Notes: generated from the letters alone by a model not told the origin. A stretch of DNA of 64,000 nucleotides from Pseudomonas farsensis (GCF_014268805.2 NZ_JABWRF020000001.1:186001-250000); one strand, 5' to 3'. Counted from the stretch's first letter, positions 36,318 to 46,304 are shown. Numbers and translations are program-made.

Positions 36318-39170
36318 ATGCTCGAGCTTGCCGTGGAGCAGATTGCCATGGGCCAGAAAGCCGCCGACAAAGGCCAGGCGCTGGCGTTGCTGGCCGAACG
36401 GCTGGTAGCCGATGGCCTGGTGGCCGAGGGGTATCTTGATGGCCTGCGTGCCCGCGAGGCGCAGGGTTCGACCTTTTTGGGCCAAGGCATTGCCATCCCC
36501 CATGGCACCCCCGAGACCCGCGACCTTGTGTATGCCACCGGCGTGCGCCTGATGCAGTTCCCCGACGGGGTGGACTGGGGCGACGGGCAGATCGTCTACC
36601 TCGCCATCGCCATCGCCGCGCGCTCTGACGAGCACTTGCGCCTGTTGCAACTGCTGACCCGCGCCCTAGGCGAGACCGACCTTGCCGAGGCGTTGCGCCG
36701 CGCCAGTTCCGCAGAAGCGCTGCTCAAACTGTTGCAGGGCGCGCCCCAGGCGCTGGCGCTGGATGCGCAACTGGTCGGGCTGAACCTTGCCGCGGAAGAT
36801 TTTGACGAGCTGGCCTGGCGCGGCGCACGCCTGTTACAGCGCGCTGGCTGCGTCGAGAGCGGCTTTGCCGGTGTGCTGCAACAGGCCGAGCCGCTGCCGC
36901 TGGGCGAAGGCCTTTGGTGGCTGCACAGCGAGCGCCAGGTGCGCCAGCCGGGCCTGGCGTTCATTACCCCACAGCAACCGCTGCGTTACCGCGACCAGCC
37001 GCTGAACGGGCTGTTCTGCCTGGCCAGCCTCGGCGCTGCGCATCAGGCGTTGCTTGAGCGGCTGTGCGAAGTGCTGATCGAAGGCCGCGGGCAGATGCTC
37101 TACCAGGCCACCAGCAGCCGTACGGTGCTTGAAGTGCTTGGCGGTGAAGTCCCCGCCGACTGGCCGAGTGCCCGCGTGGTGCTGGCCAACCCCCACGGCC
37201 TGCACGCCCGCCCGGCCAAGGAGCTGGCACAACTGGCGAAGCGTTTTGATGGCGAGATTCGGATCCGCGTAGCCGACAGCCCGCAAACAGCAGTGTCGGT
37301 CAAAAGCCTGAGCAAGTTGCTCAGCCTCGGTGCCCGGCGTGGCCAGACGCTGGAACTGGTGGCCGAGCCCGGCATTGCCGCCGACGCCCTGCCGGCGTTG
37401 CTTGCTGCTATCGAGCAAGGCCTTGGCGAGGCGGTGGAGCCGGTGCCTGCGGCCGTGCAAGTGCTGCCCGAGGCCCCGCCTGAAGCCGTGGTTGCGCCGG
37501 TTGCCGGCAGCACCTTGCAGGCCGTGGCCGCAGCGCCTGGTATCGCCTGTGGCCCGGCGCATGTCTGCGTCGAGCGTGATATCGACTACCCGCTGCGCGG
37601 CGAGTCGCCCGCCAAGGAGCGCGTCAAGCTGCGCAGTGCCCTTGATGCGGTGCATGCAGACCTGCAACACCTCGTGCAGCGCAGTGACAAGGCCATTGGC
37701 GAGATCTTCGTCACGCACCAGGAAATGCTCGGCGACCCGGCGCTGGCCGATGAAGTCGAACTGCGCCTGGCCCAAGGTGAAAGCGCGGCTGCCGGCTGGA
37801 TGGCGGTGATCGAAGCCGCCGCCCGCGAGCAGGAAGCCCTGCAGGACACGCTGCTCGCCGAACGCGCCGCCGACCTGCGCGACATTGGTCGGCGCGTGCT
37901 GGCGCAACTGTGCGGCGTGCAACAAAGCGCCGAGCCTGAACAACCTTATGTGCTGGTGATGGCCGAAGTCGGCCCGTCCGATGTAGCGCGCCTGGACCCG
38001 GCCCGCGTCGCCGGCATCGTCACCGCCCACGGCGGCGCCACCGCGCACAGCGCCATCGTGGCTCGCGCCCTGGGCATCCCTGCCGTAGTTGGCGCAGGGG
38101 AGGCGATCTTGGTGCTCGACAGCGGCACGCCGTTGTTGCTCGATGGCCAGCGCGGCCGCGTGACGATTGCCCCCGAAGCAGATGAACTGCAGCGTGCGTT
38201 GGCCGAGCGCGACGCCCGCGAGCAGCGCCTGCAAGCGGCCTGGGCCAGCCGCCATGAGCCGGCGACCACCCGCGACGGCCACGCGTTGGAGGTGTGCGCC
38301 AACATCGGCGACAGCGCAAGCATCGACAAAGTGGTGGAGCAGGGCGCCGAAGGGGTTGGCCTGCTGCGCACCGAGCTGATTTTCATGGCCCACACCCAGG
38401 CTCCCGATGTTGCCACCCAAGAGGCCGAGTACCGCCGCGTGCTCGATGGCCTGGCAGGTCGCCCGCTGGTGGTACGTACACTGGATGTCGGCGGCGACAA
38501 ACCGCTGCCTTACTGGCCGATTGGCGCAGAGGAAAACCCTTTCCTTGGCGTGCGCGGCGTGCGCCTGACCTTGCAGCGCCCGCAGGTCATGGAAGACCAG
38601 CTGCGCGCGCTGCTGCAGGCCGCTGACGACCGGCCATTGCGCATCATGTTCCCGATGGTCGGGCAGATGCATGAATGGCGCGCGGCCAAGGCGATGGTCG
38701 ACCGGCTGCGCGAGCAGATCCCGGTGCGCGACCTGCAAGTGGGGATCATGGTCGAGGTGCCATCGGCGGCCTTGCTGGCCCCGCAGTTGGCGCGTGAGGT
38801 GGACTTCTTCAGCGTCGGCACCAACGACCTGACGCAGTACACCCTGGCCATCGACCGCGGCCACCCGAGCCTCTCGGCCCAGGCCGACGGCCTGCACCCG
38901 GCGGTGCTGCAATTGATCGACATGACCGTGCGCGCCGCCCATGCCCATGGCAAGTGGGTAGGCGTGTGTGGCGAGCTGGCTGCCGACCCGCAAGCGGTGG
39001 CGGTGCTGCTGGGCCTTGAGGTGGACGAGCTCAGTGTGTCAGCGCGCAGCGTCGCCGAAGTCAAGGCACTGGTGCGCCAGGCCGATTATTCGACGGCTCG
39101 CGCCCTGGCGCGCGAAGCCCTGCAACAGGACAGCGCCGAAGCGGTTCGGGCGCTGGTGGAGCGATACTGA
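36318..39170 (+). CDS. fruB: PTS fructose EI-HPr-IIA multiphosphoryl transfer protein
   Basis: This 950-residue fusion passes phosphate from phosphoenolpyruvate to the fructose permease. In order it has an EIIA-Fru domain with the phosphorylatable histidine in IAIPHGTPET (about residue 62), a linker region, an HPr domain with NPHGLHARPA (about 290-299), and Enzyme I with the active histidine in AHGGATAHSAIVARALG and the PEP-binding C-terminal barrel (VGTNDLTQYTLAIDRGH). The ATG at 36318 follows AAGGAG; ATG 36294 is earlier but poorly supported. The gene leads the fruBKA operon under Cra control. Confidence 0.95.
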   Translation: MLELAVEQIAMGQKAADKGQALALLAERLVADGLVAEGYLDGLRAREAQGSTFLGQGIAIPHGTPETRDLVYATGVRLMQFPDGVDWGDGQIVYLAIAIAARSDEHLRLLQLLTRALGETDLAEALRRASSAEALLKLLQGAPQALALDAQLVGLNLAAEDFDELAWRGARLLQRAGCVESGFAGVLQQAEPLPLGEGLWWLHSERQVRQPGLAFITPQQPLRYRDQPLNGLFCLASLGAAHQALLERLCEVLIEGRGQMLYQATSSRTVLEVLGGEVPADWPSARVVLANPHGLHARPAKELAQLAKRFDGEIRIRVADSPQTAVSVKSLSKLLSLGARRGQTLELVAEPGIAADALPALLAAIEQGLGEAVEPVPAAVQVLPEAPPEAVVAPVAGSTLQAVAAAPGIACGPAHVCVERDIDYPLRGESPAKERVKLRSALDAVHADLQHLVQRSDKAIGEIFVTHQEMLGDPALADEVELRLAQGESAAAGWMAVIEAAAREQEALQDTLLAERAADLRDIGRRVLAQLCGVQQSAEPEQPYVLVMAEVGPSDVARLDPARVAGIVTAHGGATAHSAIVARALGIPAVVGAGEAILVLDSGTPLLLDGQRGRVTIAPEADELQRALAERDAREQRLQAAWASRHEPATTRDGHALEVCANIGDSASIDKVVEQGAEGVGLLRTELIFMAHTQAPDVATQEAEYRRVLDGLAGRPLVVRTLDVGGDKPLPYWPIGAEENPFLGVRGVRLTLQRPQVMEDQLRALLQAADDRPLRIMFPMVGQMHEWRAAKAMVDRLREQIPVRDLQVGIMVEVPSAALLAPQLAREVDFFSVGTNDLTQYTLAIDRGHPSLSAQADGLHPAVLQLIDMTVRAAHAHGKWVGVCGELAADPQAVAVLLGLEVDELSVSARSVAEVKALVRQADYSTARALAREALQQDSAEAVRALVERY

Positions 39171-39171
39171 C

Positions 39172-40122
39172 ATGGCCAAGATCCTTACCCTGACCCTCAA
39201 CCCTGCGCTGGACCTCACCGTCAGCCTCGACACCCTGCGCCCCGGTGCGGTCAACCGCAGCCAGGCCCAGCACAGCCACGCCGCCGGCAAGGGGCTGAAC
39301 GTCGCCCAAGTGCTGGCTGACCTGGGCCACAGCGTCACCGTTGGCGGGTTTCTCGGCCAGGACAATCTGCAACCCTTCGAAGCGTTGATCGCCGCGCGTG
39401 GGTTTACTGACTGTTTCGTGCGCGTAGCGGGCGAGACGCGCAGCAATATCAAGGTGGTCGAAGCCGACGGCCGGGTCACCGACATCAATGGCCTCGGGCC
39501 ACAGGTCGACGAAGCCGCGTGTGCCGCACTGCTTGAGCGCCTGGCGCAGATTGCCCCCGGCCATGACGCGGTCGTGGTGGCCGGCAGCCTGCCCCGTGGA
39601 GTCAGCCCGCAGTGGCTGCGGCAATTGCTGGAACGGCTCAAGGCGATGGGCCTGAAAGTTGCCCTGGACAGCAGCGGCGACGCCCTGCGCGCCGGTTTGC
39701 AAGCCGCGCCATGGCTGGTCAAACCCAACACCGAAGAACTGGGCGAGGTGCTCGGCATGGCGGTGGAGGCGCCGGCGCAGCAGCGCACGGCGGCTGCCCA
39801 GCTACTGAGCACAGGCATCGCCCATGTCGTTGTCTCCCAGGGCGAGCACGGCGTCAGCTGGTTCGCCGCCGGCCAGGCGCTGCATGCACAGCCGCCAAGC
39901 GTGCGCATTGCCAGCACCGTCGGCGCCGGGGACTCCCTGGTGGCGGGCATGGTCCATGGCCTGTTGCAAGGCGAGGCGCCGCACGCCACGTTGCGCCGCG
40001 CCACCGCCATTGCCGCGCAGGCCGTTACCCAGGTCGGCTTCGGCATTTGTGACCGTGAGCAACTGGCGCGCCTTGAAGCCGGCGTGCAACTGACCGAACA
40101 ACAAGAACCTGAGGGCCGCTGA
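39172..40122 (+). CDS. fruK: 1-phosphofructokinase
   Basis: FruK phosphorylates fructose-1-phosphate to fructose-1,6-bisphosphate, thereby removing the Cra inducer. The 316-residue PfkB-family protein starts ILTLTLNPALDLTV and has the second PfkB signature with catalytic aspartate, TVGAGDSLVAGMVHG. The ATG lies one base after the fruB stop, and its own stop overlaps fruA (TGATG), so the three genes are tightly coupled. Confidence 0.95.
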   Translation: MAKILTLTLNPALDLTVSLDTLRPGAVNRSQAQHSHAAGKGLNVAQVLADLGHSVTVGGFLGQDNLQPFEALIAARGFTDCFVRVAGETRSNIKVVEADGRVTDINGLGPQVDEAACAALLERLAQIAPGHDAVVVAGSLPRGVSPQWLRQLLERLKAMGLKVALDSSGDALRAGLQAAPWLVKPNTEELGEVLGMAVEAPAQQRTAAAQLLSTGIAHVVVSQGEHGVSWFAAGQALHAQPPSVRIASTVGAGDSLVAGMVHGLLQGEAPHATLRRATAIAAQAVTQVGFGICDREQLARLEAGVQLTEQQEPEGR

Positions 40123-41852
40123 TGAACATTGCCATTGTCACTGCCTGCCCCAACGGCCAGGTATCCAGCGTGCTCAGTGCACGCCTGCTGTCTGCGGCTG
40201 CGCAACGCCGGGGCTGGAGTACCAGCGTCGAGGTGCAGGACAGCGAACACCCCGAACGCCGCCTGACCTCGGCACAGATCGCTGGCGCCGACTGGGTGCT
40301 GGTGGTCAGCACCGGCCCGGTGGACCTGAGCCGCTTCACCGGCAAACGGGTGTACCAGAGCACGCCGGCGCAGGCCCTGGCCGACCGCGAAGGCTTCCTC
40401 GACGAAGCCGCCGCCAGTGCCCAGGTACTGCACGACAGCCCACCGGCTGCGGCGGCGGCGGCGCCACGGCTGGTGGCAGTGACGGCCTGTCCGACCGGCG
40501 TCGCCCACACCTTCATGGCCGCCGAGGCCTTGCAGCAGGCCGCTGCGGCGCTCGGCTACCAGCTCACCGTCGAGACCCAAGGCTCGGTCGGGGCACGCAA
40601 CCCACTGCCGGCCGAGGCTATCGCCGAGGCCGACGTGGTGCTGCTGGCCGCGGATATTGAAGTGCCGACGGCGCGCTTTGCCGGCAAGCGCATCTATCGC
40701 TGCGGCACCGGCATCGCCCTCAAGCAAGCCCGCGCCACGCTGGACAAGGCGCTTGCCGAAGGCAAGGTTGAAAGCGCCGGCGACAGCGCCCAGGCCGCCC
40801 AGAAAACCGAGAAAGCCGGGGTGTACAAGCACCTGCTGACCGGCGTCTCGTTCATGTTGCCGATGGTGGTGGCGGGCGGGCTGCTGATCGCGCTGTCATT
40901 CGTCTTCGGCATCGAAGCCTACAAGGAGCCTGGCACCTTGCCCGCCGCCTTGATGCAGATCGGCGGTGATGCTGCGTTCAAGCTGATGGTGCCGCTGCTG
41001 GCGGGTTACATCGCCTGGTCCATCGCCGACCGCCCAGGCCTTGCGCCGGGGATGATTGGCGGTTTGCTGGCGAGCACCCTGGGTGCAGGTTTCATTGGCG
41101 GGATCGTCGCAGGTTTTCTGGCCGGCTACAGCGCCAAGGCCCTGGCCCGCTGGGTACGCCTGCCGAGCAGCCTGGATGCGCTCAAGCCGATCCTGATCAT
41201 CCCGCTGGTGGCGAGCCTGTTCACGGGGCTGGTGATGATCTATGTGGTTGGCCAGCCGGTGGCGGCGATGCTGGTGGGGCTGACGCATTTTCTCGACAGC
41301 ATGGGCACCACCAACGCCATCCTGCTTGGGGTGCTGCTGGGCGGCATGATGTGTGTCGACCTCGGGGGGCCGATCAACAAGGCTGCCTATGCGTTCTCGG
41401 TGGGGCTACTGGCTTCGTCCAGCTACGCACCGATGGCGGCGACCATGGCCGCCGGGATGGTGCCGCCCATCGGGCTTGGCCTGGCGACGTTCCTGGCGCG
41501 GCGCAAGTTCGCCCAGAGCGAGCGTGAGGCGGGCAAGGCGGCGCTGGCGCTGGGGCTGTGCTTCATCTCTGAAGGCGCGATCCCGTTCGCTGCCAAGGAC
41601 CCGCTGCGGGTGATCCCGGCGAGCATTGCCGGCGGGGCGTTGACCGGCGCGCTGTCGATGTATTTCGGCTGCAAACTGATGGCCCCGCATGGCGGGCTGT
41701 TCGTGCTGCTGATCCCCAATGCGATCAACCACGCGCTGCTGTACCTGCTGGCGATTGTTGCGGGCAGCTTGGTGACGGCGGTGGTGTATGCGCTGATCAA
41801 GAAGGCCGAGCAGGTGGAATTGGCAGTGGCTCCGGCTCAGACCACACGCTGA
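40122..41852 (+). CDS. fruA: PTS fructose transporter subunit EIIBC
   Basis: The 576-residue permease imports and phosphorylates fructose. It has an N-terminal IIB' domain (VTACPNGQVSS), a IIB domain with the phosphocysteine in VTACPTGVAHTFMAAEAL, and a C-terminal IIC membrane domain with about eight to ten segments, including DLGGPINKAAYAFSVG and ISEGAIPFAAKDPLRV. The duplicated B domain is typical of the P. putida and E. coli FruA type. It is the last gene of the operon; no clear terminator follows, only a composite repeat element. Confidence 0.95.
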   Translation: MNIAIVTACPNGQVSSVLSARLLSAAAQRRGWSTSVEVQDSEHPERRLTSAQIAGADWVLVVSTGPVDLSRFTGKRVYQSTPAQALADREGFLDEAAASAQVLHDSPPAAAAAAPRLVAVTACPTGVAHTFMAAEALQQAAAALGYQLTVETQGSVGARNPLPAEAIAEADVVLLAADIEVPTARFAGKRIYRCGTGIALKQARATLDKALAEGKVESAGDSAQAAQKTEKAGVYKHLLTGVSFMLPMVVAGGLLIALSFVFGIEAYKEPGTLPAALMQIGGDAAFKLMVPLLAGYIAWSIADRPGLAPGMIGGLLASTLGAGFIGGIVAGFLAGYSAKALARWVRLPSSLDALKPILIIPLVASLFTGLVMIYVVGQPVAAMLVGLTHFLDSMGTTNAILLGVLLGGMMCVDLGGPINKAAYAFSVGLLASSSYAPMAATMAAGMVPPIGLGLATFLARRKFAQSEREAGKAALALGLCFISEGAIPFAAKDPLRVIPASIAGGALTGALSMYFGCKLMAPHGGLFVLLIPNAINHALLYLLAIVAGSLVTAVVYALIKKAEQVELAVAPAQTTR

Positions 41853-41896
41853 TTGTCCGGGCAGCGCGGGAAATTTATGGTTCTGTGCAAGCTTGT

Positions 41897-42219
41897 GGTG
41901 GCCTCATCGCAGGCTCTCGCCAGCTCCCACAGAGGCCATGTTCAACCGCAACCTTGCCGGTTGGACCCAATCCTGTGGGAAATGATAGAGAGTTGTGGCG
42001 AGCGGGCTTGTCCCGCGTTGGGCTGCGCAGCAGCCCTGAAAACCCAAGGGGCTGCTGCGCAGCCCAACGCGGGGCAAGCCCGCTCGCCACAAGGATATAT
42101 ATCTGACGGGAACAGGCTTGTACAAAACCATAGAATCTCCCACAGGTTCTCAGTCAGGCTGTCTATCCCGGTCCGGCGCAGTTCACTTGTGGGAGCTGGC
42201 GACAGCCTGCGATGAGGCC
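41897..42219. repeat. composite repeat element, copy 1 (B-X-A-Y-B')
   Basis: Family B arms (41897-41933 and 42187-42219) enclose a module X (41938-41984, ending CCTGTGGGAAATG), a REP doublet A (41993-42092) and a module Y (42102-42146, GAACAGGCTTGTACAAAACC and CATAGAATCTCCCACAG). The same modules in the same order occur at 55.8 kb. No coding capacity is apparent. Confidence 0.85.
41993..42092. repeat. REP doublet, family A, inside composite copy 1
   Basis: Near-perfect 45-base arms (TTGTGGCGAGCGGGCTTGTC.. at 41993-42037 and its inverse at 42048-42092) surround a 10-base loop. One base differs between arms (TTGTCC versus GGGGCAA). Confidence 0.9.
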
Positions 42220-42278
42220 GGAGCAGGCCTGCACAAGACTGTGCTCGCAAAACTCGGCGTGGGAGCGGGCGGCTCAAG

Positions 42279-42488
42279 TCAGCGGCGCAAAGGCTTGAGC
42301 AGGTCGCCCAGGCCGTTATGGTCAATCTCGTGCATCAACGCCAACAACCCGCCCAGCTCACCGGGCGGGAAGCCTTTGCGGGCGAACCAGGCCAGGTAAT
42401 CACCGGGCAGATCCGCGATCAACCGGCCCTGATATTTGCCGAACGGCATGCTGCGGGTCACCAGTAGTTGCAGGGTCTCGGGTTTCAT
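42279..42488 (-). CDS. DUF3820 family protein
   Basis: The 69-residue protein contains MPFGKYQGRLIADLPGDYL and WFARKGFPPGELG, the DUF3820 core. Members are sometimes labelled 'putative quorum-sensing-regulated virulence factor', but no mechanism is established. The same PFGKYKG-type motif occurs in exonuclease-associated proteins. It is a single short gene between a repeat element and the DUF2383 gene, divergent from the latter. Confidence 0.85.
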   Translation of the reverse strand: MKPETLQLLVTRSMPFGKYQGRLIADLPGDYLAWFARKGFPPGELGGLLALMHEIDHNGLGDLLKPLRR

Positions 42489-42632
42489 CGCGCCACCTGT
42501 AGCAAGTCATGCGCGGACCATACTGCAATCTGCACGAACGCCCAAGCGCAAATCATGCAGAACGCCAATGATGGCTATTTTGCATTCCGGCATAACTTAT
42601 TGATTTTTAAAGATTACTTAATTCCGCTCGGC

Positions 42633-42649
42633 TTGGCACGAAGCCTGCT
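42633..42649 (+). promoter_or_regulatory. sigma-54-type promoter upstream of DUF2383 gene
   Basis: TTGGCACG-AAGC-CTGCT matches the sigma-54 consensus TTGGCACG-N4-TTGCW at all but one position, with the essential GG and GC correctly spaced. Transcription would start near 42661, about 28 bases before the ATG at 42689. Confidence 0.65.
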
Positions 42650-42688
42650 CTAGTACTAGGGACTTCCATCTGCCAAGGAGTTGTACCC

Positions 42689-43165
42689 ATGAGCAATCCA
42701 AACAAAGACGTTATCGACGTACTGAACGACCTCATCGAATACAGCAAAGATGGCGAGAAGGGCTTCCGCACTTCTGCCGATGACGTCAAGAACCCACAGC
42801 TCAAGGCGTTCTTCGTACAGCGTGCCGGCGAATGCGCCAGCGCTGCGGCCGAACTGCAGAGCGAAGTGCGTCGTCTGGGCGGTGATCCGGAAACCAGCAC
42901 CAGCATCAGCGGTGACCTGCACCGTGGCTGGGTCAACCTCAAGTCGATGCTGACCGGCAAGGATGAAGAGGCGGTGCTCAACGAAGTTGAGCGCGGTGAA
43001 GACCACGCCCTGAAAGCCTACAAGGAAGCCCGCGAGAAGCTGGTCAAGCTGGGCCGCGCTGCCACCGACCAGTCCTATAGCCTGGTCGAGAAACAACTGC
43101 AGGGCGTACAGCGCAACCATGATCAGGTCAAGGCGCTGCGCAACTCTGCTCGCGCCAGCTCTTAA
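42689..43165 (+). CDS. PA2169-family four-helix-bundle protein (DUF2383)
   Basis: The 158-residue cytoplasmic protein matches the PA2169/DUF2383 family, a ferritin-like four-helix bundle. The conserved opening is VIDVLNDLIEYSKDGEKGFRT, followed by charged helices and ERGEDHALKAYKEA. Members are often linked to stress or stationary phase, but their role is not defined. AAGGAG lies eight to twelve bases before the ATG. A sigma-54-like promoter is placed close upstream. Its stop overlaps the convergent cyclase stop by four bases. Confidence 0.88.
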   Translation: MSNPNKDVIDVLNDLIEYSKDGEKGFRTSADDVKNPQLKAFFVQRAGECASAAAELQSEVRRLGGDPETSTSISGDLHRGWVNLKSMLTGKDEEAVLNEVERGEDHALKAYKEAREKLVKLGRAATDQSYSLVEKQLQGVQRNHDQVKALRNSARASS

Positions 43166-44664
43166 TCCTCGGGCCCCTCTACCCGGTTACGGCCACGCGC
43201 CTTGGCCCGGTAGAGGGCCTCATCCGCGGCGCCCAACAGCTGTGTCAGATCACGCTGGGTGCCGGGGATGTGCAGGCCAATCCCGACACTTACCGTAACG
43301 GCACGTTCGTCACCGGCAAACGGTGGCATGGCTTCGACACTGGCGCGGATACGCTCGGCCAGCATCAGGGCCCCGGCCAGATCGGTCTCCGGCAACACCA
43401 CTTGGAATTCCTCCCCGCCATAGCGCGCCGCAAGGTCCGCCGGGCGCCGTATACAGCGTTCGATGGTCTTGGCTACCTCGCGCAGCACATGGTCGCCGCC
43501 GGCATGCCCGTGGCGTTGATTGAACGCCTTGAACATATCCACATCGACCATCAGCACCGCCAGCGGCTTGCGATTGCGTTGGGCGCGCGCCCATTCCTGG
43601 CGCAGCATCTGGTCGAGGCGGCGGCGGTTGGCCAGGCCCGTCAGGCTATCGGTGGCGGCCAATGTCTCAAGCCCTTGCTCGGCTTCATGGCGGCGGCGCA
43701 GTTCGCGCCCCAGCAGCAACGTCAGCCACAGGATGCCGATGCACAGCACCCCAGTGGCGGCGCTGACCAGCAGCGCTGTGCGCTTCCACGGCTGGTACAC
43801 CTCGTCGGCTGAATGCACCACCAGCACGATCAGCGGCAGGTCGCCGACCTTGGCGAAGGTGTAGATACGCTGGGTGCCGTAGGTTTGTGAATGGGCCGAG
43901 AAGCTGCCGGAGCGTTCAGTGAGGATGCGTTTGAAATTGGGCGTTGCGGAAAAATTGGTCCCGATCATCGGGTCCTGTGGGCGCGTGGGTTGGCGTGCCA
44001 GCAGTTGGCCGTCGGTATTGAGCAGGTTGATGCTGCTTTCTTCGCCGATATCCAGGCGCTGGAACAGCTGGTCGAAATAGGAAAGCCGCAAGGCGCCGGC
44101 TGCCAGCCCGATGAACTCGCCGTGCTGCCCGGAAATGCGCCGGCTGAAGCTGATACACCAGTCCAGGTCGCCCAGGCGTGCCTTGAACGGTGGGCCGATC
44201 ACCAGGCCCAGGCCTGGGTTTTCGCGGTGCGCCTGAAACGGCGCGGTGTCGGCAAAGTTGGCTTGGCGCGGGACGGCGCTGGTGGAGTCGCCCACTACAT
44301 CCCCTTTGGCGTTCAGCCAGAGAATGTCGCCACGTATCGGCGCGGAGAAGGCTTGGTTGAACAGGATCTGCTGGCGCAGGCTGGGCGGAACCTTCAACAG
44401 TTCCGGGTGCTCGACTGCCCAGATCACGCCCTTGAGCGATTGGTCGTACAGCTCGACGTTGCGCACGATGTCGCTTTCGATCAGCTGGACAATGTTGCGC
44501 GATGAGCGGATAGCCGACTGTTCGACGCTGTCGCGCTCACGCGCCAGCAGGAAGCCGACGATGCCCAGAATGGCGAGCACAGCGAGGCAACTGCCCAGGT
44601 TCAGGACCAGTTCAGGGTGCGACTTGTACAGGGCGGAACGCGGTGATCGGGTGATTGACGTCAT
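43162..44664 (-). CDS. membrane diguanylate cyclase with sensory domain
   Basis: The 500-residue protein makes cyclic di-GMP from GTP. An N-terminal membrane helix (about residues 20-40), a dCache-like periplasmic sensor (about 45-300), a second helix (300-320) and a C-terminal GGDEF domain are visible. The active site reads RYGGEEFQVVLPET, and the RPAD segment five residues before it is a canonical RxxD inhibitory site, so product feedback is expected. No EAL domain is present, so it should be a pure cyclase. Its ligand is unknown. Confidence 0.9.
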   Translation of the reverse strand: MTSITRSPRSALYKSHPELVLNLGSCLAVLAILGIVGFLLARERDSVEQSAIRSSRNIVQLIESDIVRNVELYDQSLKGVIWAVEHPELLKVPPSLRQQILFNQAFSAPIRGDILWLNAKGDVVGDSTSAVPRQANFADTAPFQAHRENPGLGLVIGPPFKARLGDLDWCISFSRRISGQHGEFIGLAAGALRLSYFDQLFQRLDIGEESSINLLNTDGQLLARQPTRPQDPMIGTNFSATPNFKRILTERSGSFSAHSQTYGTQRIYTFAKVGDLPLIVLVVHSADEVYQPWKRTALLVSAATGVLCIGILWLTLLLGRELRRRHEAEQGLETLAATDSLTGLANRRRLDQMLRQEWARAQRNRKPLAVLMVDVDMFKAFNQRHGHAGGDHVLREVAKTIERCIRRPADLAARYGGEEFQVVLPETDLAGALMLAERIRASVEAMPPFAGDERAVTVSVGIGLHIPGTQRDLTQLLGAADEALYRAKARGRNRVEGPED

Positions 44665-44863
44665 GCTCGCTACTGCAAAGCCCCTGAATCCATGGGGGAT
44701 GGGCCATTACGCGGCGGCAATATGATAGGGAAGGTGCGATTGTCGGACAAGAAATATACGAGACCGTCCGACGGAAATGTCCGGGGGGGCAGGTCAGTGG
44801 GCATGCCCTGCCATGAGGATCGATAGCTGCGCGACTTTGGCTGAGCGTTGGAAGACAGGTTTT

Positions 44864-44962
44864 TTGTGGTGAGCGGGCTTGTCCCGCGTTGGGCTGCGCA
44901 GCAGCCCTCAAACCTTCAGGGCTGCTGGGCAGCCCAACGCGGGACAAGCCCGCTCGCCACAA
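44864..44962. repeat. REP doublet, family A
   Basis: Inverted arms of TTGTGGTGAGCGGGCTTGTC type with an inner GTTGGGCTGCGCAGCAGCCC pairing, loop near 44910. The rest of the 329-base gap between the cyclase and the porin gene shows no gene. Confidence 0.88.
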
Positions 44963-44993
44963 CGAGATGTTTCTGGGCGCTGAATTGATCAGG

Positions 44994-46304
44994 TCAGAAG
45001 ACGTTCACCGGATAATCCACGATCACCCGCACTTCGTCGTTGTCGTCCTGCTGCGAATAGCCCTGGCCGGCACGGTGGGTGGCGTAGCGCACCAGCACTG
45101 ACAGGTCCTTGAAGTCACCCTCCTGGAACACGTACTTCAGGTCCAGGTCGCGCTCCCAGTGCTTGGCGTTCTTGCCCTCGGGGTTGTAGTAGGCGTAGTG
45201 CGTGGTGTCCTGGGTGGCCTTGGTCAAGTCGGCTTCACCGCGCGAATACGAAACCGTGCCGCTCAGCCCAGGCACACCGACGCCTGCAAAGTCATAGTCG
45301 TACTGCAGCTTCCACGAACGCTCGTTGGGGGCGTTGAAGTCCGAGTACATGCGCGAGTTGTCGAGGTAGATGCTGTCGCCCAGGTTGATGTAGTCGAACG
45401 GCGTGTTGCCATTGACCCGCTGGTAGGCGGCGGTGACGCTGTGGTAACCGGCAGCGACAGTGAAATGCACGCTGTAGGTGTTGTTGTCGATGCTGCCCAG
45501 CAGCGACTGGCCGGTGTCCTGGGTGTGATAGAAGTGCACGCCAGGGTTGAGGCTGACCAGGTCGTTGACCGCGTAGGTGTAGTCGAAGTCAGCGTAATAC
45601 TGGTTCCAGACATCCTTGAGTTCAGCGGCGTACAGGTTGGCGGTGATGTTCTCGGTGCCGCTCCACGAAGCGCCGGCCCAGTTCAGGTGCTTGCTCTTGT
45701 CACCGTCTTGCAGGGCGCCGTAGTAGGTATCGATGCGGCGGTGGCCACTCTGGTTGTACGGCTTGGTGAAGCTGACCTGGCCACCTTCGAGCATCAGCCC
45801 GTCGATGCTGGTGTTGCTCAGGGCAAAGCCGCGGAAGGTCTGCGGCAGCATGCGCGTCTCGCCACCGGCGATAACCGGGTTGGTAAGGAACAGGTCACCG
45901 GCCTTGAATTCGGTATCGAAGCCCTTGAGCTTGAGCGCCGCGCCTGCGGTCGAAAACGCCTGGCGCGATTTGTCGCCCGGCTCGCTGGGCAAAATGGAAG
46001 TACCCGCGCGGCCGTCGCCGCCGTCGAGCTTGAGCCCGACCATGGCGTGGGCATCCAGGCCAAAACCAATTACACCGGGCGTGTAGCCAGACTCGAAGCG
46101 CGCCACGGCGCCTTGGCCCCACTCGCGCTTGTCACGCACACCGGCGTTGCGCTCGTTGCGGTTGAAGTAGGCATTACGGAAATTCAGGTTGAGCGACGAG
46201 CCTTCGATAAAGCCATCAGCCTTGTCTTCATCGGCCTGTGCGGCGAAGGGGATCGTTGCGGTCAATGCAATGAATAGCGGGGTAAAACGAAACGCGTAAG
46301 GCAC
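44994..46304 (-). CDS. OprD family outer-membrane porin
   Basis: The 436-residue protein is an OprD/Occ-type specific porin. A signal peptide ends at FAAQA, followed by [20 protein letters not shown], typical of the family's first strand; the sequence ends in a C-terminal aromatic residue (VNVF), as outer-membrane barrels do. Such channels import basic amino acids or carboxylates; the substrate is not clear. The GTG at 46304 with AAAGGAG upstream gives a proper signal peptide, while the ATG at 46406 adds a non-exported N-terminus. Confidence 0.9.
   Translation of the reverse strand: MPYAFRFTPLFIALTATIPFAAQADEDKADGFIEGSSLNLNFRNAYFNRNERNAGVRDKREWGQGAVARFESGYTPGVIGFGLDAHAMVGLKLDGGDGRAGTSILPSEPGDKSRQAFSTAGAALKLKGFDTEFKAGDLFLTNPVIAGGETRMLPQTFRGFALSNTSIDGLMLEGGQVSFTKPYNQSGHRRIDTYYGALQDGDKSKHLNWAGASWSGTENITANLYAAELKDVWNQYYADFDYTYAVNDLVSLNPGVHFYHTQDTGQSLLGSIDNNTYSVHFTVAAGYHSVTAAYQRVNGNTPFDYINLGDSIYLDNSRMYSDFNAPNERSWKLQYDYDFAGVGVPGLSGTVSYSRGEADLTKATQDTTHYAYYNPEGKNAKHWERDLDLKYVFQEGDFKDLSVLVRYATHRAGQGYSQQDDNDEVRVIVDYPVNVF

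Noticed and set aside
36834..38993. Minus-strand open frame of 719 codons
   Set aside because: It is antisense to fruB, whose domains and active sites are all identified.
42468..42653. 61-codon plus-strand frame before the DUF2383 gene
   Set aside because: It has no ribosome site, overlaps the sigma-54-like promoter and lacks any recognisable feature.
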